Origin: DSFT01 sp032249175
GTDB taxonomy: Bacteria > Hydrothermota > Hydrothermia > LBFQ01 > DSFT01
Assembly: GCA_032249175.1 (NCBI GenBank)
Contig: JAVVGK010000006.1
Location: forward strand, 1-31,435
Length of the DNA stretch: 31,435 nt
Direction of reading: 5' to 3'
In this document: positions 8,204 through 15,375 of the stretch, one piece after another
Numbering within the stretch: position 1 is the first letter of the stretch
How the letters are laid out: every line of letters starts with the position of its first letter
Notes under the pieces: model-generated
Database searches by the model: none
The model's input: only the letters and a program-made list of their open reading frames with translations
Told to the model about the DNA's origin: nothing
Position numbers and translations under genes: made by a program

Positions 8204-9071
8204 TAAGTTGTTTGAGTATGGAGGTTGGAGAAGAGATAGCACACTTACTCCTAATGGTAATAGTGGTTCATATTCCACAAAAGTTGAAACGTTAATTGTA
8301 AATCAGTCCTTTACCTATAACGGTCATCCAGGTAAAGGGATATATACCGCTGTTTATTATCAGTCAGGTAGTAACATAATTGAAGATACTGTCTATGAAG
8401 TTGCTGATACATTAAGGAGGCTTTATATAATAGGAAAGAACACAAGTGGGGGACCTTATAAGGTTGATATTAAAGCAATCGTGACACCATTTTCTATAAA
8501 TAATTCTTGGAGATTGGGTCTTTCTGGCCCTTATGTTGGGGATTTTGATGGTGATAATAGTACTCAGTACTATGATACGCTTTGGTGGTTTGCTGATACT
8601 GCTAAGGTTTTATCTTATGAGAATGTTACTGTTCCTGCTGGAACATTTAGTGCTTATAAAATGTGGGTAAGACTTAAAGGAAGAATATGGTCATCAGTCA
8701 TTAAGACAAATGCTGGCAATTTGGGATTTGATCCTTACTCGGATAGTTTGTTGAGGGATTACTATATCTGGTGAGTCCCAAATTTGGGATATGTAAAGGA
8801 TTCTTTATTTTCTTATGCACAGTGGAATGGTCCATTCAGCACAAAAATTATAAGTAAATCTTGGGAAGTTTCAAGCTTACAAACCTATACAACATCTATT
8901 GCTGAAAGAAATTCAATTATCTCAAACGGATTAATAAATTTCAAAGATAATGTAATTTTGTACGATGTTTCAGGTAAGGTTCTTTTCAAAGGAAAAGGTT
9001 TGGTGAAATTGAATAAAGGTGTTTATTTTATAAGAAATAAACAAAAATTAACAAAAATTATTGTTAGGTAG
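8151..9071 (+). pseudogene. Secreted beta-rich protein with sorting domain, interrupted by in-frame TGA
   Basis: The family is not recognised. The frame is open from 8148/8151 to a TGA at 8772-8774 and then stays open to 9071, so one ~306-residue gene appears to be interrupted by a single stop. The first part is Tyr/Trp/Gly-rich (FEYGGWRRDSTLTPNG...). Sequence matching a common surface-protein pattern crosses the stop: DYYIW-stop-VPNLGYVKD. After the stop, NVILYDVSGKVLFKGKG...GVYFIRN matches the sorting domain of the upstream subtilase. The N-terminus MIWLVVGQA is a very short hydrophobic segment. A G-to-A change in a TGG codon would explain the stop. Alternatives are a sequencing error, readthrough, or two separate products. 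Confidence 0.7.
8776..8789. repeat. 14-bp perfect palindrome just after the in-frame TGA
   Basis: TCCCAAATTTGGGA begins one base after the TGA at 8772-8774 and lies in coding sequence. It may be chance. It is noted because of its position next to the internal stop. Confidence 0.5.
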
Positions 9072-9076
9072 TGGTA

Positions 9077-9093
9077 GGGAGGTTTTACCTCCC
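9077..9093 (+). terminator. Rho-independent-like terminator after the sorting-domain gene
   Basis: GGGAGGT-TTT-ACCTCCC forms a 7-bp stem with a 3-base loop, followed by CTTTC. It lies 5 bases after the stop codon at 9071 and ends the subtilase cluster. Confidence 0.7.
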
Positions 9094-9097
9094 CTTT

Positions 9098-9217
9098 CAA
9101 TAAATAGTGTTAAATATTGGAAGAGTTCATTTAAGGGGGCGAAAGTAAGCGGAAAACTTAAATACAAGGTGGGTAGGAAAAATAAAAAATAATCTACATT
9201 TTAGAATTATTAGATAA
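9098..9217 (+). repeat. Repeat copy B (short form)
   Basis: It begins with CAATAAATAGTGTTAAAT, which matches the left end of full copy F minus its first 5 bases. It then has AAGGGGGCGAAAG (left hairpin arm only), AAGGTGGGTAGG and an A-rich stretch, and ends in TTATTAGATAA. It stands directly before full copy C in the same orientation. No gene lies in the 9072-9464 gap; apart from the terminator at 9077-9093 it holds copies B and C and the promoter-like end. Confidence 0.75.
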
Positions 9218-9234
9218 GGCATATTTACCTTGCT

Positions 9235-9429
9235 TTGTCTAATAAATAATGTTAAGTCCTTGTTAATCAATAACTTATGAAAATTTTAGGAAATTATTTA
9301 TTTTATGGGGGAATTTAAGGGGGGCGAAGCCCCCCAATGCATAAAAATGGGTATTTTTAAGCTGAAAGCTTATTTTTAGGGTGGGTGTGAAAATATAGAA
9401 AAATAAATAGTTTTAGAATTATTGGACAA
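9235..9429 (+). mobile_element. Repeat copy C, full-length 195-bp MITE-like element
   Basis: The left end TTGTCTAATAA and right end TTATTGGACAA form an 11-bp terminal inverted repeat with one mismatch. Inside are a GGGGGGC-GAA-GCCCCCC hairpin, ATGGGTA, a second hairpin AAGCT-GAA-AGCTT with a T run, and GGGTGGGTGTG. It has no ORF. Its length equals that of copy F exactly. A 16-base sequence, GCATWTTTACCTTGCT (W differs), occurs at both flanks and could be a target duplication or the product of tandem duplication. Mobility is inferred from structure and copy number only. Confidence 0.75.
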
Positions 9430-9460
9430 AGCATTTTTACCTTGCTTTATAATTTTAAAA
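9422..9460 (+). promoter_or_regulatory. Putative promoter of the B12-subunit/cdd/pst operon
   Basis: TTGGAC (end of repeat C), a 20-bp spacer, then TATAAT followed by TTTAAAA, ending 4 bases before ATG 9465. The same TTRGAC-N20-TAAAAT geometry recurs at 14697 and on the minus strand at 23826. The spacer contains AAAGCA and TGCTTT as an inverted repeat. Confidence 0.5.
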
Positions 9461-9464
9461 CTTT

Positions 9465-9881
9465 ATGAATAAACCTATAAAGGTTCTTATAGGTAAGGTT
9501 GGTTTAGATGGTCATGACAGGGGAGCAAAGGTTTTAGCAAGGGCTTTAAGAGATGCGGGAATGGAAGTCGTATATAGCGGATTACATAGAACAGCAGAAG
9601 AAATTGTTCAGATGGCAATTGATGAAGATGTTGATGTAATAGGTATATCAATACTTTCTGGTGCTCATATGACTTATTTTCCTAAAATTTTAAAACTTAT
9701 GAAAGAAAATGGTCTTGAAGATGTTCTTTTGATAGGTGGTGGGATTATTCCAGAAGAGGATGCAATAGAACTTGAAAAGATGGGGGTTAGTAAAATTTTT
9801 GGACCAGGAACACCTCTTGAAGAGATAATAAATTACATTAAAAACTGGTATGAAAAGAAAAAGTTAGCAAGTGTTAGATAA
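9465..9881 (+). CDS. Methylmalonyl-CoA mutase-type cobalamin-binding subunit
   Basis: This 138-residue protein is a stand-alone B12-binding domain of the kind that forms the small subunit of two-part methylmalonyl-CoA mutases (also called the C-terminal domain or alpha subunit). The cobalamin signature Asp15-x-His17-xx-Gly20 is in GKVGLDGHDRGAKVLA. His17 would be the lower axial ligand of cobalt. The SGL, GISILSGAH and IGGGIIP segments of the fold follow. The large catalytic subunit is not in the window, so an ethylmalonyl- or isobutyryl-CoA mutase partner is also possible. It overlaps cdd by 11 bp and has a promoter-like element directly before its ATG. Confidence 0.88.
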   Translation: MNKPIKVLIGKVGLDGHDRGAKVLARALRDAGMEVVYSGLHRTAEEIVQMAIDEDVDVIGISILSGAHMTYFPKILKLMKENGLEDVLLIGGGIIPEEDAIELEKMGVSKIFGPGTPLEEIINYIKNWYEKKKLASVR

Positions 9882-10254
9882 AGCTTTAAATTATATTAAA
9901 TTTTCTTATGCCATTTATTCAAATTTTAAGGTTGCTTGTATTTTGATTGCTTCAAATGGTTCTGAAAAGAAAGAATTCTTTGGCGTTAATATAGAAAATG
10001 CTTCTTATGGTCTTACAATATGTGCTGAAAGAGTTGCTATATTTAAGGCAATATCTGAGGGTTATAAAGAATTATTAGAATTGTATTTAGTAGCTATAAA
10101 TCAAGATAATGAAGAAGTTTATGATATTATGCCTTGTGGTGCTTGTAGGCAAGTAATAAGTGAATTTTCGGATAATCTAAAAATAATTACAAGGAAGGGT
10201 GAATTTTATATAAAGGATTTGCTACCTCTTAGCTTTAAAATTTTAAACCTTTGA
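9871..10254 (+). CDS. cdd: Cytidine deaminase
   Basis: Cdd hydrolyses cytidine or deoxycytidine to uridine or deoxyuridine in pyrimidine salvage. The 127-residue protein is the small tetrameric type. Zinc ligands are Cys51 (in TICAERVAIFKA, with catalytic Glu53), Cys89 and Cys92 (MPCGACRQV). YSNFKVACILIASNG and FGVNIENASYGLTICAE match the family. The start is GTG 9871, inside the preceding gene. The last codons (SFKILNL) are spelled by the TTTAAAATTTTAA element that precedes pstC, and its TGA overlaps the pstC TTG start. Confidence 0.93.
   Translation: MLDKALNYIKFSYAIYSNFKVACILIASNGSEKKEFFGVNIENASYGLTICAERVAIFKAISEGYKELLELYLVAINQDNEEVYDIMPCGACRQVISEFSDNLKIITRKGEFYIKDLLPLSFKILNL
10232..10247 (+). 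promoter_or_regulatory. Start-proximal GCTTTAAAATTTTAAA element of pstC
   Basis: The element ends 3 bases before the TTG start of pstC at 10251 and lies inside the 3' end of cdd. It may give pstCA an internal leaderless promoter. Confidence 0.4.
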
Positions 10255-11159
10255 ATAATTACTCAAACTTTGCTGAAAATTTGTTTAAATCTTTAAGCTT
10301 TATTTCAACTATTATTTTTCTGCTAATTTTTATTTCTATTTTTATTGTTTTGTTTTATGAAGCTAAGCTTTCAATAAGTAAATTTTCTATTCATTTTCTT
10401 TTTAACACAACTTGGGATCCAGTAAAGGAAGAATTTGGAGGATTAGTTCCAGTTTTAGGGACAATTTTAACTTCAGTTTTAGCAATTCTTTTAGCCTTTC
10501 CAATTAGTCTTGGAATTGCAATTTTTATTTCAGAAATATGTCCTAAATTTTTGAAGAATTTTTTTAGAGTTATGATTGAATTATTAGCAGGTATTCCAAG
10601 TATTATTTATGGAATGTGGGGACTTTTCGTTTTTGTTCCTATAATGAAAAATAAAATAGAGCCATTCTTAATTAAGCACTTAGGATTTATTAAGTTTTTT
10701 AATGGTGAGCCTTTTGGGATTGGTCTTTTAACAGCAAGTATAATTTTGTCTTTTATGATTATTCCTTTTATTTCATCTACAATGATTGAGCTATTTTCCT
10801 TAGTTCCTAACATTTTTAGAGAATCAGCTTATGCTCTTGGCTCAACGAGATTTGAAGTTATAAAATTTGTCATAATACCTTATGTAAAATCAGGAATTTT
10901 TGGAAGTACAGTTTTGGGATTGGCCAGAGCAATAGGTGAGACAATGGCTGTTACATTTGTAATTGGAAATGCTTATAAAATTCCTCAGAATATATATGAG
11001 CCTACAATTACGATAGCATCTTCTCTTGCTAATGAATTTACAGAAGCAACAACGGAAATTTACCTTTCAAGTTTATTCTATCTTGCTTTGATATTGTTTA
11101 TAATATCTTTTCTTACATTTTCAATTTCAAGGATTCTTATATTGAGAATTATAAAATGA
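10251..11159 (+). CDS. pstC: Phosphate ABC transporter permease PstC
   Basis: PstC is one of the two membrane permeases of the high-affinity phosphate importer. The 302-residue protein has about six transmembrane helices. Family features are LLAGIPSIIYGMWGLFVFVP and the ATPase-contacting loop ESAYALGSTRFEVIKFVIIP, ending in LGLARAIGETMAVTFVIGN. It starts at TTG 10251 within the cdd stop (TTGA) and overlaps pstA by 4 bp. The periplasmic binding protein PstS, the ATPase PstB and the regulator PhoU are not nearby, so they must be encoded elsewhere. Confidence 0.93.
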   Translation: MNNYSNFAENLFKSLSFISTIIFLLIFISIFIVLFYEAKLSISKFSIHFLFNTTWDPVKEEFGGLVPVLGTILTSVLAILLAFPISLGIAIFISEICPKFLKNFFRVMIELLAGIPSIIYGMWGLFVFVPIMKNKIEPFLIKHLGFIKFFNGEPFGIGLLTASIILSFMIIPFISSTMIELFSLVPNIFRESAYALGSTRFEVIKFVIIPYVKSGIFGSTVLGLARAIGETMAVTFVIGNAYKIPQNIYEPTITIASSLANEFTEATTEIYLSSLFYLALILFIISFLTFSISRILILRIIK

Positions 11160-11980
11160 AGTGGCGAATTATTTTAGATAGATTTATAACATTAATTTCA
11201 ACGATGTTTTTTCTTTTTGGAATTTTCATACTATTTTGGATTTTGAAGGATGTAATAGTTAATGGTTTAAAATCAATAAATTTATCATTCTTCTTAGAGG
11301 ACCCAAGACCACCGGGAATTGAGGGAGGGGGACTTAGAAATGCCATTATTGGAAGTTTTTTAATTACATCTATTTCAATTTTAATAGCGTTTCCTATTGG
11401 GATACTCTCTGCCACTTATATTAGTGAATATTCTAAAAGTAGTAAATTTTCAAATTTTGTAAGATTTGTTTGTGATGTTATGGCATCTGCTCCTTCAATT
11501 GTTATAGGTGCTTATGTTTATGCATTATTTGTAAAGCCATTTAATACATTCTCAGCTATTAGTGGCTCATTTGCTCTTTCAATAATTATGATTCCAATTA
11601 TATTAAAAACATTAGATGAATTATTTAGATTAGTTCCAAACTTTACAAAAGAAGCTGCTTATGCTCTTGGGGCGCAAAAATGGAAAGTAATTACTTCTAT
11701 TATTTGGCAATATGTTAGAGTTGGAATTTTAACATCTGTTTTACTATCCTTTTCAAGAATTATAGGAGAAACAGCACCTTTGCTTTTTACAAGTTTTAAT
11801 AATATGTTTTTTGAAATAGATTTATTTAAACCTATGGCTACATTAACTGTAAATATATTTAACTTTGCTATGTCACCTTATGAGAATTGGCACAAACTTG
11901 CTTGGTCTGCCTCATTCTTAATTGTTATTTTCGTTTTAATTGTTAATTTAACATCAAGGCTTTTACTTAAAGAGCATTAA
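11156..11980 (+). CDS. pstA: Phosphate ABC transporter permease PstA
   Basis: PstA is the second permease of the phosphate importer and pairs with PstC. The 274-residue protein shows SFFLEDPRPPGIEGGGLRNAI near the N-terminus, VMASAPSIVIGAYVY, and the coupling loop EAAYALGAQKWKVITSIIW followed by RIIGETAPLLFTSF. About six hydrophobic helices are visible. It starts in the pstC stop (ATGA). The next gene is a small membrane protein rather than pstB, so the usual operon order is broken here. Confidence 0.93.
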   Translation: MKWRIILDRFITLISTMFFLFGIFILFWILKDVIVNGLKSINLSFFLEDPRPPGIEGGGLRNAIIGSFLITSISILIAFPIGILSATYISEYSKSSKFSNFVRFVCDVMASAPSIVIGAYVYALFVKPFNTFSAISGSFALSIIMIPIILKTLDELFRLVPNFTKEAAYALGAQKWKVITSIIWQYVRVGILTSVLLSFSRIIGETAPLLFTSFNNMFFEIDLFKPMATLTVNIFNFAMSPYENWHKLAWSASFLIVIFVLIVNLTSRLLLKEH

Positions 11981-11997
11981 GCTTTAAACTTTTGAAT

Positions 11998-12315
11998 ATG
12001 CTATCAACACTTCACCATATTGTAGGAGGAATTTTGTTATTGATTTATTTTTCTGCTTTTATAATTGCTTTCTTAAAAGAAGATTTTTCAAGGAAAATAA
12101 GGATGTTTGGAGATATTCTCCTTTTCTTTCAATATCTAATAGGCATTATAATGCTTATAATAGGTTTAAGAAATGCTAATTTACATTATGCTCTTGCTTT
12201 ATTGCCTATTATTTTAATTCCTTTTTCAAAAAAGATTGGCTATAAAATTACAACACTTTTGTTTTTCATTATTATTTTTTTGGCTTACTTGTCAGGTATT
12301 AAACGAGGTTTATGA
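11998..12315 (+). CDS. Small membrane protein, unknown function
   Basis: This 105-residue, almost wholly hydrophobic protein has about four transmembrane segments (residues 8-23, 37-55, 60-75 and 85-102) and starts MLSTLHHIVGGILLL. The family is not recognised. ATG 11998 is preferred because GCTTTAAACTTTTGAAT, a loose version of the start-proximal element, precedes it; TTG 11992 would add two residues. It overlaps panB by 4 bp (ATGA), so it is probably translated with panB. The His-His near the start and the compact helical layout recall heme-binding membrane families, but this is not enough to assign a role. Confidence 0.7.
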   Translation: MLSTLHHIVGGILLLIYFSAFIIAFLKEDFSRKIRMFGDILLFFQYLIGIIMLIIGLRNANLHYALALLPIILIPFSKKIGYKITTLLFFIIIFLAYLSGIKRGL

Positions 12316-13088
12316 AAAAATTGAAAATTGAAGATATTATAAATAAAAAAGGGAAGGAAAAAATTACTTCACTAACTGCTTATGATTACATAACTGCTCA
12401 AATCCTTGATAATTCAGGAATAGATATTATTCTTGTTGGAGATTCATTATCAAATGTTATTCAAGGAAATAAAACAACAATCCCAGTTAGTATGGAAGAA
12501 ATGATATATCATTCAAAAATTGTTTCAAAGGCGGTAAATAGAGCATTAGTAATTGGAGACATGCCATTTATGTCCTATCAAGTTTCTATTGAAGAGGGTA
12601 TTAGAAATGCTATGAGATTTTTAAAAGAAGGGAGTTGTGATGGTGTTAAAATTGAAGGGGGATATGAAATTTTAGAATTGGTTAAGAAACTTGTTAATTA
12701 TGGTGTTCCTGTAATGGGTCATATTGGATTAATGCCTCAAAGAGTTAATGTTTATGGATATAAACTTGTTAAAGATGAAAAATTATTGGATATTGCGAGA
12801 AGTTTGGAGGATGCAGGTGTTTTTTCAATTGTTCTTGAAAAGGTTTCATATAATTTAGCTAAAAAAATAACTGAAACATTAAAAATTCCTACAATTGGAA
12901 TAGCTTCTGGTCCTTATTGTGATGGTCAAGTTTTAGTATTTCATGATATGATTGGTCTTACAGAGCAGAAATTTAAATTTGTTCGTTTATATTTAAATGC
13001 TCGTGAATTATTTACAAATGCTGTTAAAAAATATATAGATGATGTAAAAAGTGGAGCTTTTCCAAGCTTGGAAGAAAGTTATGAATAA
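12312..13088 (+). CDS. panB: 3-methyl-2-oxobutanoate hydroxymethyltransferase
   Basis: PanB (ketopantoate hydroxymethyltransferase) adds a hydroxymethyl group from methylene-THF to 2-oxoisovalerate, the first step of pantothenate and CoA synthesis. The 258-residue TIM-barrel protein has SLTAYDYITAQILDNSGID, the metal-binding VGDSLSN and IGDMPFMSY, GVKIEGG, and GHIGLMPQRVN. IGIASGPYCDGQVLVFHDMIG holds the C-terminal catalytic region. It begins in the preceding stop (ATGA) and overlaps murG by 8 bp. panC and panD are not in the window. Confidence 0.95.
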   Translation: MKKLKIEDIINKKGKEKITSLTAYDYITAQILDNSGIDIILVGDSLSNVIQGNKTTIPVSMEEMIYHSKIVSKAVNRALVIGDMPFMSYQVSIEEGIRNAMRFLKEGSCDGVKIEGGYEILELVKKLVNYGVPVMGHIGLMPQRVNVYGYKLVKDEKLLDIARSLEDAGVFSIVLEKVSYNLAKKITETLKIPTIGIASGPYCDGQVLVFHDMIGLTEQKFKFVRLYLNARELFTNAVKKYIDDVKSGAFPSLEESYE

Positions 13089-14106
13089 AAATTGTTATTT
13101 AATTATAACAGGTGGAACTGGTGGTCATATATTTCCAGCAATTGCTATTGCCCAAGAATTGAAAGAAAGAAATTTGAAATATAAAATTGTTGTCATTGGT
13201 CCTAAAATTCAAACAAGAGCATTTGAGCAATTTAATGCTAAAATTTATTATAAGTATGATAAATTAAGTCTTATTCTTCATACAATAAAAATTTTTAGGA
13301 GTGTTTTTTCCGAGCCTAAGATAATAGCAACAGGCTCATATGCTTCTTTTCCTGCTTTATTTTGGGCATGGTTATTTAGAAAGCCATATTATCTAATTGA
13401 AGAAAATGTTATTCCAGGAAGGGTAGTTAGATTTTTTAGTAAAAATGCAAAAATGGTTTTTTTACCATTTGAAGAAGCAAAAGAGCATTTTAAAAGGAAA
13501 GACAATTTATTTGTAACAGGTGTTCCTGTTAGAATGTTTAATAAAGTTTCTAAGAAGGAAGCAAGAGAAATTTTAAAAATTCCTGAAAAATCAAAAGTTG
13601 TATTAGTCTTGGGTGGAAGTCAAGGCTCAAGAAAAATAAATAGGTTGGCAGTTAAAGTGGCTGAAAAGTTATCAAATTATGAGTTTATAATAATTGCAGG
13701 GAAAGATTATGATAGACTATGGGATGAGTTTTTCATTCCAAGAAATGTAAAAGTATTTGAATTTTTTGAGGATATGAGTGTTCCTTATATGGCAAGTGAT
13801 ATTGCGATTTCAAGAGCTGGAGGAAGTGCTATAAGTGAGCTTATTTATTTCAAAATTCCAGCAATTTATATTCCTTATCCAAAAGCAAAAGATAACCATC
13901 AGTACTATAATGCCAAGGCAGTTGTTGATAGAGAATTCGGAATTATGATAAAAGAAGATGATTTGGATGTGAATGTTCTAAAAGAAGCAATTATTGAGGT
14001 TATGGAAAATAGAGAAAACTATAAAAAGAACATTTTAAAATATAATTACTCCGATGCAAGAGAAAGAATTGTTGATTATTTACAAGGAATTTTTGAAAAA
14101 GTATAA
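13081..14106 (+). CDS. murG: UDP-GlcNAc:undecaprenyl-PP-MurNAc-pentapeptide GlcNAc transferase
   Basis: MurG makes lipid II from lipid I at the inner face of the cytoplasmic membrane. The 341-residue GT-B protein starts MNKNCYLIITGGTGGHIFP with the family's GGTGGHxxP loop. It continues with ATGSYASFPALFWAWL and VLGGSQGSRKIN, and ends with the donor-site region ISRAGGSAISELIYFKIPAIYIPYP and DNHQYYNA. ATG 13081 is preferred over an in-frame TTG at 13051, which would add ten residues from within panB. It overlaps panB by 8 bp and rsmG by 53 bp. Confidence 0.94.
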   Translation: MNKNCYLIITGGTGGHIFPAIAIAQELKERNLKYKIVVIGPKIQTRAFEQFNAKIYYKYDKLSLILHTIKIFRSVFSEPKIIATGSYASFPALFWAWLFRKPYYLIEENVIPGRVVRFFSKNAKMVFLPFEEAKEHFKRKDNLFVTGVPVRMFNKVSKKEAREILKIPEKSKVVLVLGGSQGSRKINRLAVKVAEKLSNYEFIIIAGKDYDRLWDEFFIPRNVKVFEFFEDMSVPYMASDIAISRAGGSAISELIYFKIPAIYIPYPKAKDNHQYYNAKAVVDREFGIMIKEDDLDVNVLKEAIIEVMENRENYKKNILKYNYSDARERIVDYLQGIFEKV

Positions 14107-14569
14107 CAAAGTTCTTAACTTAACTTCAAAAAATGTTAATCTTGATGAAATAATAAATCAAAGCATTTATATTGAAAAGTTTATAAAACAGAATAGTAAA
14201 GTTATGGATGTTGGAAGTGGTGGGGGTATCGTTGGAATTCCTCTTAAAATTATAAGAAATGACTTAATTGTTTATTTAATTGAAAGAAGTCAAAAGAAAA
14301 GCACATTTTTAAAAATTGTTATAAAGGAATTAAATTTAAGTGAGATTTTTGTAATAAATGAGGATTATAGAAATTTGAAAATAAGTGAAAAATTTGATGT
14401 TATAGTGGCAAGAGCATTAGGAAATTATGAAATTTTTATTAAAAGCTTAAAGAAATTTTTAAAAGAAGATGGGAAATTTATTATTTTTTCGGATTTTGAA
14501 TCTAAGGATTTAAAAACAATTAAGGAGAAAATAGGAAATTTAACAATTAGTGTATTGTTTAGTAGGTAG
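14054..14569 (+). CDS. rsmG: 16S rRNA (guanine-527-N7)-methyltransferase RsmG
   Basis: RsmG (GidB) uses SAM to methylate G527 of 16S rRNA. At 171 residues it is short compared with the usual 200-240. The family N-terminal YNKVLNLTS, the SAM-binding VMDVGSGGGIVGIPLKI (about residues 50-66), IERSQKKSTFL and VIVARALGNYEIF are all present. The start is uncertain: ATG 14054 lies inside murG, and TTG 14069 or 14072 are alternatives. TTTTAAAATATAATTAC upstream is a loose match to the start-proximal element. Repeat copy D follows its stop. Confidence 0.88.
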   Translation: MQEKELLIIYKEFLKKYNKVLNLTSKNVNLDEIINQSIYIEKFIKQNSKVMDVGSGGGIVGIPLKIIRNDLIVYLIERSQKKSTFLKIVIKELNLSEIFVINEDYRNLKISEKFDVIVARALGNYEIFIKSLKKFLKEDGKFIIFSDFESKDLKTIKEKIGNLTISVLFSR

Positions 14570-14570
14570 T

Positions 14571-14704
14571 TGTTAAGTGATTGATAGTTATAGTTTTTAT
14601 TGGGGGGTTCCTTGCCGAAAAATGACTATTTATAAGCCGAAGGCTTAATTTAAGGGTGGGTGGGAAAAATAAGAAATAATCTATATTTTAGAATTATTAG
14701 ACAA
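14571..14704 (+). repeat. Repeat copy D, upstream of the coiled-coil gene
   Basis: The left part is divergent (GTTGTTAAGTGATTGATAG). It then has TTGCCGAAAAATGACTATTTA, matching copy F, and the stem-loop AAGCC-GAA-GGCTT. GGGTGGGTGGG, an A-rich stretch and the right end TTATTAGACAA follow. The stem is a compensatory variant of AAGGC/GCCTT in copies E and F. It fills the gap between rsmG and the coiled-coil gene. Confidence 0.75.
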
Positions 14705-14733
14705 GGCAATTTTTTCATGCTTTAAAATTTTAA
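14697..14733 (+). promoter_or_regulatory. Putative leaderless promoter of the coiled-coil gene
   Basis: TTAGAC, 20 bp, then TAAAAT inside GCTTTAAAATTTTAA, with ATG at 14735, two bases after the element. The geometry is identical to that at 9422 and 23826. No Shine-Dalgarno sequence is present. Confidence 0.5.
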
Positions 14734-14734
14734 T

Positions 14735-15202
14735 ATGACAACTTTATTACTTTTAGCTCAAATAACAAGAGAGGAGTTTTTGGATTTCAGGAGACAGACA
14801 GAAATTCAACTCGCTAGAATAGATGAAAGATTTAATAAAATAGAAACAGAAATCCAAGCCTTAAATCAAAGAATAGATGATTTAGACAAAAAACTAAACA
14901 AGAGAATGGATGATTTAATAACTTATCTTTGGATATTTATGGGATTTATAACAATTTTAATAGGATTTATAATTGGATTTGGTTTATGGGACAGAAGAAC
15001 ATATTTAAAGCCTGTTGAAGAGAAGAAAGCGGATAAGGAATTAGTAATGAAACTTGAGCAAAAAATTGAAAATTTAGAAGATGAAAACAAGAGATTAAAA
15101 AATCAAAATCAAGCTTTAATTTTCATTCTTGAAAAATTCATTAGTGGAGCAAGTAAAGAAGAAATTAAATCTGAAATTGAAATAATGAAAAAAATGTCTT
15201 AA
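14735..15202 (+). CDS. Small coiled-coil membrane protein, unknown function
   Basis: The family is not recognised. The 155-residue protein has a short hydrophobic start (MTTLLLLAQ), then ITREEFLDFRRQTEI and heptad-like repeats (RIDERFNKIETEI, RIDDLDKKL) that should form a coiled coil to about residue 65. One transmembrane segment follows (YLWIFMGFITILIGFIIGFG), then a second coiled coil with many Glu/Lys, ending GASKEEIKSEIEIMKKMS. A paralogue with the same two ends lies at 28605-28974 but is broken. Both paralogues have repeat-family sequence on both sides, so gene and repeats may have been duplicated together. Confidence 0.75.
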   Translation: MTTLLLLAQITREEFLDFRRQTEIQLARIDERFNKIETEIQALNQRIDDLDKKLNKRMDDLITYLWIFMGFITILIGFIIGFGLWDRRTYLKPVEEKKADKELVMKLEQKIENLEDENKRLKNQNQALIFILEKFISGASKEEIKSEIEIMKKMS

Positions 15203-15211
15203 ATATGAAGA

Positions 15212-15335
15212 TTTCAGGAAATTATTTATTTAAAGCCCCCCAAGGCATAAAAATGGGTATTTATAAGGCGAAGCCTTGTTTTTAGGGTGGGTGGGAAAAT
15301 ATAGAAAGATAAATAGTTTTAGAATTATTGGACAA
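15212..15335 (+). repeat. Repeat copy E, upstream of tig
   Basis: It matches copy C from AGGAAATTATTTATTT onward but lacks the left arm of the upper hairpin (only AAAGCCCCCC remains). It has GGCATAAAAATGGGTATTTA, the stem-loop AAGGC-GAA-GCCTT followed by GTTTTT, GGGTGGGTGGG, and the right end TTATTGGACAA. Four GGG runs with a hairpin in the long loop could form a G-quadruplex. Confidence 0.75.
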
Positions 15336-15371
15336 TGCACCAAGGCATTTAAAAAATCCTTTAAAATTTTC
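15328..15371 (+). promoter_or_regulatory. Putative promoter region of tig
   Basis: TTGGAC at the end of repeat E is followed 28 bp later by TAAAAT within CTTTAAAATTTTC, which ends 4 bases before ATG 15376. The 28-bp distance matches that before murA, 8 bp more than at the other copies. Confidence 0.4.
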
Positions 15372-15375
15372 AATT

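Noticed and set aside
8772..8774. UGA read as tryptophan or selenocysteine
   Set aside because: TGA ends murA, tig, gltX and others at the lengths expected for those families, so the code is not generally changed. The palindrome after the TGA has no loop resembling a bacterial SECIS, and the protein family has no known selenocysteine.
9072..9464. Riboswitch upstream of the B12-dependent mutase subunit
   Set aside because: A cobalamin riboswitch was considered because of the gene's cofactor, but the gap is filled by repeat copies B and C, which also occur before unrelated genes. No B12-box-like sequence was seen.
15328..15375. TTG at 15328 as tig start
   Set aside because: It would translate the end of repeat E. 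Trigger factors start near the ATG at 15376.
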